Assembly: GCA_021793535.1 (NCBI GenBank)
Contig: JAJYSO010000068.1
Coordinates: 1-7,728, forward strand
DNA: 7,728 nucleotides
Source: Bacteroidota bacterium
GTDB taxonomy: Bacteria > Bacteroidota > Bacteroidia > Flavobacteriales > Flavobacteriaceae
Direction of reading: 5' to 3'
The number at the start of each line of letters is the position of its first letter. Positions within the stretch are counted from its first letter, which is position 1. Of the stretch, positions 1 through 5,605 are shown one piece after another. Under the pieces are notes generated by a model. The model was not told the DNA's origin and ran no database searches. It saw only the letters and a list, made by a program, of their open reading frames with translations. The translations under genes and the position numbers were made by a program.

Positions 1-205
1 CGTGTTGTTAGCTATGGTGGGAATGGTTCTTATCTTATATTATTTAAACCAGACTTTTCCAGATTTAGGCTTGTTACAAGACAAGATGGTCCTTGGAATT
101 ATTTTTGCAAGTGTTTTTGTATTGGGAATTTTATTAACCTGTATCAGTACGTTTTTTGCAACGCAGCGCTTTTTAAACTTGCGTGCAGATGAACTGTATT
201 ATTGA
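1..205 (+). CDS. ftsX: Cell division protein FtsX, C-terminal fragment (5' end outside window)
   Basis: This is the last 67 or so codons of an ABC-transporter permease. The frame is open from the left edge and ends with TGA at 203-205. Two hydrophobic segments are visible, about residues 1-15 and 30-53 of the fragment. The tail ISTFFATQRFLNLRADELYY is the ending I recognise from Bacteroidetes FtsX. FtsX is the membrane partner of the ATPase FtsE; in characterised bacteria the pair acts at the septum and controls peptidoglycan hydrolases. The ORF could begin formally at the GTG at position 2, but that codon lies in a transmembrane helix and the real start is upstream. The next gene begins 19 bp after the stop, consistent with one transcript. 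Identification rests on the C-terminal signature alone. Confidence 0.88.
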   Translation, partial: VLLAMVGMVLILYYLNQTFPDLGLLQDKMVLGIIFASVFVLGILLTCISTFFATQRFLNLRADELYY

Positions 206-224
206 ATATAAAGCATATACTATT

Positions 225-503
225 ATGGCAACTACCCCTGACAATAGAAACAAAAAAGACGGAGAAAAGAAAACCTCTTCTTTTATTTTTGAAAAGCGCA
301 ATTATACAGTGATGTTGATCGGTTTTATCGTTATTGCATTGGGGTTCCTGCTCATGTCTGGAGGAGGCAGTAAAGATCCCGAGTTTTTTAATCCAGAAAT
401 TTTCAGTTGGAGGCGCATACGTTTGGCCCCGACATTGGTATTACTGGGTTTTGGGATTGAGATTTATGCCATTCTTTTAAAACCCAAAGAAACACAGGAG
501 TAA
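225..503 (+). CDS. DUF3098 family small membrane protein
   Basis: A 92-residue protein of unknown function. The N-terminus (about residues 1-20) is hydrophilic and lysine-rich. Two predicted transmembrane helices follow, about residues 27-45 and 68-86, joined by a short loop containing SGGGSKDPEFFNPEIFSWRR. That loop and the F-E-K-R-N-Y entry to helix 1 match what I know of DUF3098, a Bacteroidetes family usually found just downstream of ftsX. I chose the ATG at 225. A longer reading from the GTG at 183 or the ATG at 189 would overlap the ftsX end and add residues with no family resemblance. No Shine-Dalgarno is visible; the leader is AT-rich, as is common in this phylum. The position between ftsX and truB suggests an envelope or division role, but none is shown by the sequence. 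Confidence 0.85.
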   Translation: MATTPDNRNKKDGEKKTSSFIFEKRNYTVMLIGFIVIALGFLLMSGGGSKDPEFFNPEIFSWRRIRLAPTLVLLGFGIEIYAILLKPKETQE

Positions 504-550
504 ACCTCTGTCGGCCCTTTTGTTTAATTGATTATTTCGATGATTTTTTG

Positions 551-1261
551 ATGCCCATTCCTCTATCTGCTGAACCGTATAAAGAAGGACAACTTCTGTT
601 GTTCGACAAACCCTATGGGTGGACCTCCTTTCAGGTGGTGAATAAAGTGCGTTGGCTGCTAAAAAAGCATTATGGAATAAAAAAGATAAAGGTGGGGCAT
701 GCGGGAACGCTAGATCCGTTGGCTACCGGATTGCTCTTGATTTGCACGGGCAGGTTTACCAAGCGGATACAGGAATTTCAGGGCTTGATCAAAGAATATG
801 AGGGGACCATAACCCTTGGAGCGACCACGCCTTCGTATGATTTAGAGACCGCTATCGATCACCGCTATCCCACACAGCACATTACTTCAGAACTCTTGCA
901 TGAAGCAACAAGAGGATTTTTGGGGGAAGTGATACAGTATCCACCGGTTTTTTCGGCTGTTAAGAAAGACGGGAAGCGCCTTTATGAGTATGCTCGGGCG
1001 GGAGAAAAGGTTGAGATCAAACCCCGTAGAGTAACCCTTACGCAATTCGACTTGACGCGTATTGCCCTCCCAGAGGTCGATTTTAAAGTCGAATGCAGTA
1101 AAGGAACCTATATTCGAAGTTTGGCTTATGACTATGGCCAAAGATTGAATAGCGGAGGGTACTTGTCGGCATTGAGACGTACGCGTATCGGTACGTTTTT
1201 GGCGGAGAATGCACTGAGTATCGAAGCCTTTGAAAAGCGGGCTCAAGCGGCGCAATCTTAA
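551..1261 (+). CDS. truB: tRNA pseudouridine(55) synthase TruB
   Basis: A 236-residue cytoplasmic enzyme that converts U55 in the T-loop of tRNAs to pseudouridine. Family hallmarks are in order. The catalytic motif GHAGTLDPLATG spans residues 49-60, with the nucleophile Asp55. VFSAVKKDGKRLYEYAR (133-149) holds the conserved active-site Tyr145. SKGTYIRSLAYDYG lies at 183-196 and LRRTRIGTF at 208-216. The protein ends soon after the catalytic domain and lacks the C-terminal PUA domain of the longer (about 314 residues) E. coli enzyme; short forms are usual in Bacteroidetes. I chose the ATG at 551 over the in-frame TTG at 548, which would add one residue. No Shine-Dalgarno is present. The gap to the upstream DUF3098 gene is 47 bp and holds no gene; in related genomes I expect uppP here. 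Two TAA-bounded convergent genes meet downstream. Confidence 0.96.
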   Translation: MPIPLSAEPYKEGQLLLFDKPYGWTSFQVVNKVRWLLKKHYGIKKIKVGHAGTLDPLATGLLLICTGRFTKRIQEFQGLIKEYEGTITLGATTPSYDLETAIDHRYPTQHITSELLHEATRGFLGEVIQYPPVFSAVKKDGKRLYEYARAGEKVEIKPRRVTLTQFDLTRIALPEVDFKVECSKGTYIRSLAYDYGQRLNSGGYLSALRRTRIGTFLAENALSIEAFEKRAQAAQS

Positions 1262-1264
1262 AGC

Positions 1265-1298
1265 ATCAGGCCTGAGCACGGAAGGTGTCAGGCCTGGT
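1265..1298. terminator. Hairpin in the convergent truB / isomerase gap, possible bidirectional terminator
   Basis: The perfect arms AGGCCTGA (1268-1275) and TCAGGCCT (1288-1295) can be extended outward by C-G, U-G and A-U pairs and inward by CAC/GTG with a single bulged G, leaving a 5-nt GGAAG loop. It starts four bases after the truB stop and is the only strong hairpin in the 74-bp gap between converging genes, so termination for both strands is a natural reading. Neither flank has a run of U, so a classical intrinsic terminator is not proven. It could instead protect mRNA 3' ends. Confidence 0.5.
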
Positions 1299-1335
1299 TA
1301 GATAATGATTTGAACGAGCAAAATAATGCTGTTCT

Positions 1336-3450
1336 TTAATAAAATTCGGCTAGCTTTTCGGTAATCTCAGCTTTGTTTTCTAAAGCCTTAAAAATATTCT
1401 GTGAGGACTGAAAGGCATTTTTTTGATTTTCTTGACTGATGATGCCGTTATACGAGCTGATGTCTTCAGGATCCTTTCGATCAATTAGCTTTAAAATGTA
1501 AATTCCGCTTCGTCCGACAAGAGGCTGGCTCAGACTATTTTTCTCTAATCCAAATGCATGGCCTACCACGGCAGGCTCGTTCCCATCGATATTCGGGTTG
1601 GCCAAGGAGACTTCTTCTTTTTTGCGCACAGCTACACCATATGTGGTAGCGATCTCGGAAAGATCAGTGGAAGAGAGGTTTTCTTTTAAATAGGCTCCTT
1701 TTTTCTTTCGAAGCAAAATGGAAGTCACTTCGTTTCGTGCCGCTTCTACATCTTTAATTCCCTTGGTGGTTGCAGCAGTGATTTGTGCAACTACATAACC
1801 TAAATCGGTGTCAAAACGCGTAATGTCCCCCACTTTGTTTTCTTTGTCAAAAGCCCATTTTACAATATTGCGATGGGCCCCGATTCCGGGAAGATTTTCA
1901 TCTAACGGCTCCAAGTTTTTTGCCAATTTAACGGCATACCCATTTTCTTCTGCGACTTGATCAAAATCTCCATCGGTTGCAGCCACTTGAAACTTAGTGG
2001 CATTGTTAAACAAGTCGTTTAACGTTTGATCTGAAGGATGGATTTCTTTGGCTAAGGTTGCAAGCTTGATTACCCGCTGCTTGTCTTTGCTGTCTTGAAT
2101 GGCAACAACGTGATAGCCGAATTGTGTTTGGATTACTTTGACACTTCCTGGATCATTGGAGAAGGCAAAGTCCAAAATTTCGTTTTGATTGTTTTGAGCA
2201 TGAGGAATCCAACCCAGTTCTCCACCTTCGACCTTTGAAGAAGTGTCGTCAGAGAATTCCATAGCCAAATCTGCGAATTTCTTGGGCTCTTTTTTGACTA
2301 CCTTGAGAATACTGTCTGCCAGTTGCTCGGCTTGGGCCGCTGTGCGGCTCGTGTTTTGACCGGTTTGAAGGCCTTGGTATGAGATAAGAATGTGTTTCAG
2401 TTCGACTGAATCAGCCATTTTATGTTCTTCGATCAATTTGCTGTACTTCCAAAAGCCATTGTCTTTATAAGGGCCGAAAGCTGCTCCTGTTTGAAGGGAG
2501 AATAAACTATCTGCCACTGTTTTAGGAAGATCGTCCTTAAACAGGAAGCTGTCCTCAAAAGGAAGGTCAGAATTTTCAGACAAGAACTGTTCGTAATCTG
2601 TCGTGTTTTTAAATCCTTTTTCTGTTTCTTCTATGCCCGCTGCTTTATTATAGGTTTCGTGATCTTCCAAAAGGCCAGTCAATTCTTCTTTGACGGCCTG
2701 CTCGTCTTCTGCAGTAGGTTTTTCTTCAAATAAGACAAAGCGAAGGTCTCTTAATCCGTTGGTCTTGAATTGTTTTTGATGCGTATCGATGTATTGTTTA
2801 ATTTCTTGGTCACTGATGCTGACTGCATCGTCATTAATGGCTGCAAAAGGGATTTTGACGTACTCTAGATCGAAACGAGTATTGTTGAGTTTATAAATTT
2901 CTTTGGCTTCGGTTGGGGTTACGGCGGTGCCGGCTTGTACAAGACCGAAATATGTTTCGATTTTGGATTGGTCGATGACTTGATTTTCCGTTTGTAGCCA
3001 TTGGGCATATACCTCTGGATTAATCGCCCGTAGCTGTTCTAAATAAGCCTTGAATTTATTGACATCAAATTGGCCGTTGGTGGTGAACTCTTGATTTTGA
3101 CCAAATTGCCGAGCCAAGGCAGCTGATAATTGGCGCGGTCCGATTTCGATTCCCGCTTTTTCAATTTGATCCTCTATCAAGGTTTGTTTTACCGTTGCAT
3201 CCCATGCTTGATTGGTAATTAGTGTGCTGGATACCTCCGGAGGATAGTTTTGACGCATCCCTTGGACCCGATTGTCAAACTCCAAATTAGTAATTTCTTT
3301 TCCATTGATGGTTCCCACAACATTTTGGGAATCGCCAAAGGATAATCCACCTTGTCTAATTACATCAGCTAATACAAAAGAGAATAAAGCTAAAGCAATG
3401 ATTACGATTAAAAATATACCGTGTTTTCTAATATTATTTAAAACTGCCAT
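1336..3450 (-). CDS. SurA/PpiD-like peptidyl-prolyl isomerase, membrane-anchored periplasmic foldase
   Basis: A 704-residue protein with the architecture of PpiD-like chaperones. A short basic N-terminus is followed by one uncleaved hydrophobic anchor (about residues 11-30), then a SurA-N/PpiD-type chaperone region (about 40-200) that includes the GTINGKEITNLEFDNRV entry motif. A parvulin (rotamase) domain spans about 349-452. The parvulin domain keeps its signature ends: LKHILIS with His353, EFSDDTSS..GGELGW at 398-413, and QFGYHVV with His447, so isomerase activity is plausible. Downstream, residues about 526-556 and 627-657 each resemble the last half of a parvulin fold without its first half, suggesting degenerate extra domains. 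The product should sit in the inner membrane facing the periplasm and help fold outer-membrane or secreted proteins. There is no cysteine in the protein. The start ATG at 3448-3450 lies within an 11-bp inverted repeat. It is separated from the upstream transporter gene by 92 bp and may have its own promoter. The family is clear; the exact orthologue name is not. Confidence 0.93.
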   Translation of the reverse strand: MAVLNNIRKHGIFLIVIIALALFSFVLADVIRQGGLSFGDSQNVVGTINGKEITNLEFDNRVQGMRQNYPPEVSSTLITNQAWDATVKQTLIEDQIEKAGIEIGPRQLSAALARQFGQNQEFTTNGQFDVNKFKAYLEQLRAINPEVYAQWLQTENQVIDQSKIETYFGLVQAGTAVTPTEAKEIYKLNNTRFDLEYVKIPFAAINDDAVSISDQEIKQYIDTHQKQFKTNGLRDLRFVLFEEKPTAEDEQAVKEELTGLLEDHETYNKAAGIEETEKGFKNTTDYEQFLSENSDLPFEDSFLFKDDLPKTVADSLFSLQTGAAFGPYKDNGFWKYSKLIEEHKMADSVELKHILISYQGLQTGQNTSRTAAQAEQLADSILKVVKKEPKKFADLAMEFSDDTSSKVEGGELGWIPHAQNNQNEILDFAFSNDPGSVKVIQTQFGYHVVAIQDSKDKQRVIKLATLAKEIHPSDQTLNDLFNNATKFQVAATDGDFDQVAEENGYAVKLAKNLEPLDENLPGIGAHRNIVKWAFDKENKVGDITRFDTDLGYVVAQITAATTKGIKDVEAARNEVTSILLRKKKGAYLKENLSSTDLSEIATTYGVAVRKKEEVSLANPNIDGNEPAVVGHAFGLEKNSLSQPLVGRSGIYILKLIDRKDPEDISSYNGIISQENQKNAFQSSQNIFKALENKAEITEKLAEFY

Positions 3451-3501
3451 GAAATACCGTCATTAATCAAAATTCAGTTGGCGAAAATAAGGTATTTCAT
3501 G
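3448..3501 (-). promoter_or_regulatory. Perfect 11-bp inverted repeat spanning the isomerase start codon
   Basis: CATGAAATACC at 3448-3458 is mirrored exactly by GGTATTTCATG at 3491-3501, with a 32-bp spacer. In the - strand transcript the downstream arm contains the start codon of the isomerase gene, and the upstream arm lies 41-51 nt before it. A fold would bury the AUG in an 11-bp stem. Alternatively the two arms could be binding half-sites for a regulator. The surrounding 92-bp gap is very AT-rich, and no convincing Shine-Dalgarno precedes the ATG. Function is inferred; only the repeat is seen. Confidence 0.5.
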
Positions 3502-3542
3502 AAAATATAAAACTTTAATTTTAAATTAATTAGAAGCAGGCC

Positions 3543-4835
3543 TTAGGATTCCTTGAAAGGAGTGATTTCAACTAGCTCTATTTTGGTGTTACTGGCCTGA
3601 AGAATTTTCATGTTATACCCGCTAATATGGATGACTTCTCCCACGGTTGGGATTTCTTCCGTTTGGTTTACGATAAGGCCGGCCAAGGTCTCATAATTTT
3701 CGCTTTTAGGAAGGCTTATTTTATAGTTTTCATTGAGGTAATCAATTTCGAGTCGCCCGGAGAATTGGTATACCCCATGCCCTAAATCCTCTTCGATCAT
3801 GCTTACCGAATCGTGCTCGTCCTCAATCTCCCCAAACAATTCTTCTACGATATCTTCGACAGTCATAATGCCACTGGTACCGCCGTATTCATCGATGACA
3901 ACAGCGATGCTTTTTCTTTTTTTGACAAAGGCGTTCAACACGTCTTTGACGAGCATGGACTCCGGTACATAAATTACCGGGAGCAGTGCTGATTTAATCG
4001 TTTTGGGGTTTCTAAAAAGCTCGAAGGAGTGGACGTAGCCGGTAATGTCGTCGATGTTTTCGTTGTAGATCAGAATTTTGGACAGTCCAGTCTCCACAAA
4101 CTTTGTTTTCAAGGTACTGATGGGTTCGGCAATGTCAACGGCTACGATTTCGGTACGGGGAACCATGACCTCTCGAGCCTTAATGGTGGAGAATTCCAAC
4201 GCATTTTTAAAAATTAACACTTCCGAGTCCAGTTCTTGATTTTCAGCGACTGTTTCCATTTGCTCATCGATGTAGTGGCTGATTTCAACCTTGGTGAAAG
4301 CCTCTTGTACTTCGTCGCCTTCGGTTTTAAAAAACAGCTTTAATATAGCATTGGAAATCCACATGACCCCAGAGGTGATCAGGTTAAATAAGGTATAAAA
4401 AATATAGGCAGGTAAAGCAAAGAATTTGAGGATGGAATTGGCATAAATTTGAAAGAAAACCTTAGGGATGAATTCAGCCGTGATCAGAATGACAAAGGTT
4501 GAGATGATGGTTTGGATGAGAATGGATCCGGATCCAATAAACCAATAATCCAAAAAAGCACTTCCATTGGGATGGGTGGGGATAAGGAGCTTTGCCAACA
4601 GATCTCCCATATAAATCCCGTATATAACAATGGCAATATTATTGCCCAGGAGCATGGTGGTGATGTATTTGGAAGGCTTTTGGGTGAGCCGATCTAAAAT
4701 TTTCGGGATAAAGCCTTGCTGCTTCTTTTCGATCTCCAGTAATATTTTATTGGAGGAGACATACGCGATTTCCATTCCCGAAAAGAAAGCGGAAAATAAA
4801 ATGTTAATAATAATGATGGAAATGGAAAAAGACAT
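3543..4835 (-). CDS. HlyC/CorC family transporter (CNNM / CBS pair / CorC_HlyC)
   Basis: A 430-residue integral membrane protein with three modules. The CNNM (DUF21) membrane domain covers about residues 1-165, with helices near 4-24, 58-82, 98-125 and 133-165, the FFSGMEIA motif at 17-24 and AEFIPK at 120-125. A cytoplasmic CBS pair covers about 205-335, entered by REVMVPR (221-227) and ending in the family hallmark around residues 314-340 (DEYGGTSGIMTVEDIVEELF plus an acidic tail). A C-terminal CorC_HlyC domain covers about 352-425. Characterised relatives (CorC, CNNM) are linked to Mg2+ export with nucleotide-sensing CBS domains; older annotation as haemolysin is misleading. Gliding protein GldE has the same architecture, but gldE normally sits beside gldD, so I do not use that name. 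The gene follows the 62-residue membrane protein by 9 bp and has its own Shine-Dalgarno. Substrate is not determinable here. Confidence 0.93.
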   Translation of the reverse strand: MSFSISIIIINILFSAFFSGMEIAYVSSNKILLEIEKKQQGFIPKILDRLTQKPSKYITTMLLGNNIAIVIYGIYMGDLLAKLLIPTHPNGSAFLDYWFIGSGSILIQTIISTFVILITAEFIPKVFFQIYANSILKFFALPAYIFYTLFNLITSGVMWISNAILKLFFKTEGDEVQEAFTKVEISHYIDEQMETVAENQELDSEVLIFKNALEFSTIKAREVMVPRTEIVAVDIAEPISTLKTKFVETGLSKILIYNENIDDITGYVHSFELFRNPKTIKSALLPVIYVPESMLVKDVLNAFVKKRKSIAVVIDEYGGTSGIMTVEDIVEELFGEIEDEHDSVSMIEEDLGHGVYQFSGRLEIDYLNENYKISLPKSENYETLAGLIVNQTEEIPTVGEVIHISGYNMKILQASNTKIELVEITPFKES

Positions 4836-4847
4836 ACTTTGTCCTTA
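4836..4847 (-). promoter_or_regulatory. Shine-Dalgarno of the CorC-like gene, overlapping the upstream stop codon
   Basis: On the - strand the TAA stop of the 62-residue gene (4847-4845) runs straight into GGA, forming AAGGA at 4846-4842, six bases before the ATG at 4835. This is the clearest Shine-Dalgarno in the window; the other starts lack one. Because the ribosome site overlaps the preceding stop, a ribosome finishing the upstream gene would sit on it, which favours translational coupling. The match is seen; the coupling is inferred. Confidence 0.6.
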
Positions 4848-5033
4848 TTGATTTTTACGCTCTGCCTTATTTCTAAACCATCTCCTGAAAAAGAACATGG
4901 CCATGGCCATAATTGCCATGGCGATGTACATAAAGGTCTTGGAATTGTCCCCCCAGGTGCGGATGGTTTCCTCAATTAAGAATAGCGCTATGAAGAGGTA
5001 GGCATATTCAATAAACTTGTGGTATTTTTTCAT
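4845..5033 (-). CDS. Conserved small two-helix membrane protein of unknown function
   Basis: A 62-residue protein that I recognise only as a conserved hypothetical of Flavobacteriaceae found between lptC and the CorC-like gene. Two hydrophobic segments, about residues 8-20 and 33-49, flank a short polar turn containing TWGDNSK. Basic residues at the N-terminus (K2, K3, K6) and a strongly basic tail (RRWFRNKAERK, 50-60) predict a hairpin with both ends in the cytoplasm. The second helix is methionine- and alanine-rich. The ATG at 5033 overlaps the lptC stop codon in an ATGA arrangement, a strong sign of translational coupling and of a real gene, as is the tight fit before the next gene. Its coupling to lptC suggests a link with LPS export or the inner membrane, which is inference only. 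A longer reading frame covering much of the same span (4694-4975) is a shadow. Confidence 0.85.
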   Translation of the reverse strand: MKKYHKFIEYAYLFIALFLIEETIRTWGDNSKTFMYIAMAIMAMAMFFFRRWFRNKAERKNQ

Positions 5034-5599
5034 TGCTTTTTATCTTCTATTTGGTGTACTCCAGTATTTGATCGGGAGATAAAGTTATCGAAATCTTGTC
5101 GGGCATCAAAGCCCAGTCCATTATTTATGGTGCCGTTATTCATTTGTATGGTGTACTCTAAGTCTGTGAATAGCCAAGCGCTGTCTTGATCCCAATACAG
5201 CTGTTTGGCCGTTAAGATCGTACTGTCGCTAGTTACAATTTTAACGTCTCCTTGCAAGTCGACCAGCTGAGTTTGTTCGTACTGAATGGCATAATTAGCT
5301 TCTACAGTGTTGACTTTTCCATCTTTTTTATCATAAAAATCAACCTGAATCCCCTCGGGAAACTCTCTGTATGGAAAATTCTGATCGGTAAAATCCAACA
5401 TTTTTGGACTTCGCAGTTGTGCGGCGACTCTTCCGCTATCGGTATAGATCAGGTTCATGTCGCGTTCTTCCATTTTGGGAACGATTTCCCGCCCTTCCAT
5501 TTGACGCACTCTGTCTATGCGGGTTTGACAAGAAAAAAGCATTGCCATGAAAATTGACATAGCAATGCTTCTTGTAATATAGAGAACACTTTTATTCAT
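5030..5599 (-). CDS. lptC: LPS export ABC transporter periplasmic protein LptC, lipoprotein form
   Basis: A 189-residue protein of the LptC family, which receives LPS from the LptB2FG transporter and passes it to the periplasmic bridge. The N-terminus has a hydrophobic stretch ending in the lipobox LFSC at 21-24, so Cys24 is the likely lipidation site; E. coli LptC instead keeps a transmembrane anchor. The LptC/OstA-like beta region covers about residues 45-170, with conserved-looking pieces such as YTDSGRVAAQLRSPKM, FPYREFPEGIQVDFYD, the VEANYAI..Q..LVDLQGDV segment and LTAKQLYWDQ. The start ATG at 5599 lies 6 bp after the TPR gene stop, and the stop overlaps the next start by 4 bp, placing it in the middle of an operon. 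Residue +2 after the lipid Cys is Gln, so an E. coli-type Asp inner-membrane retention signal is absent. The family assignment is strong; membrane placement is inferred. Confidence 0.92.
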   Translation of the reverse strand: MNKSVLYITRSIAMSIFMAMLFSCQTRIDRVRQMEGREIVPKMEERDMNLIYTDSGRVAAQLRSPKMLDFTDQNFPYREFPEGIQVDFYDKKDGKVNTVEANYAIQYEQTQLVDLQGDVKIVTSDSTILTAKQLYWDQDSAWLFTDLEYTIQMNNGTINNGLGFDARQDFDNFISRSNTGVHQIEDKKQ

Positions 5600-5605
5600 A
5601 CCCGG

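Noticed and set aside
887..1279. 130-codon open frame on the - strand opposite truB
   Set aside because: It lies almost wholly antisense to a gene with clear TruB motifs, its translation shows no family signature, and it would run through the hairpin of the convergent gap.
3481..3510. Candidate Bacteroidetes -7 elements (TATTTTCG and TATATTTT on the - strand) for an isomerase promoter
   Set aside because: Each differs from the TAnnTTTG consensus by one base, and no matching TTTG-type -33 element lies at the right spacing, so I do not annotate a promoter.
3515..3529. AT-only palindrome TTAATTTTAAATTAA upstream of the isomerase gene
   Set aside because: Only A and T are involved in a very AT-rich gap, so symmetry is cheap. 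It could be a promoter UP-like stretch, but nothing distinguishes it.
4523..4536. Perfect 14-bp palindrome TGGATCCGGATCCA inside the CorC-like gene
   Set aside because: It is explained by two GGA-TCC (Gly-Ser) codon pairs in the coding frame, and about one palindrome of this length every two windows is expected by chance.
3543..4835. Naming the CorC-like gene gldE
   Set aside because: GldE shares the CNNM/CBS/CorC architecture, but no gldD or other gliding gene is adjacent, and flavobacteria usually carry this locus as a separate paralogue.
4896..4922. Repeated GCCATGGC units within the 62-residue gene
   Set aside because: They encode the Met/Ala-rich second helix. Simple codon repetition explains them, and short palindromes of this kind are common.
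4694..4975. 93-codon open frame on the - strand spanning the end of the 62-residue gene and the start of the CorC-like gene
   Set aside because: It is out of frame with two well-supported genes joined by a good Shine-Dalgarno, and its Pro/Ser/Arg-rich translation resembles an off-frame reading.
5252..5557. 101-codon open frame on the + strand opposite lptC
   Set aside because: Antisense shadow of lptC with no recognisable domain and no start signals.
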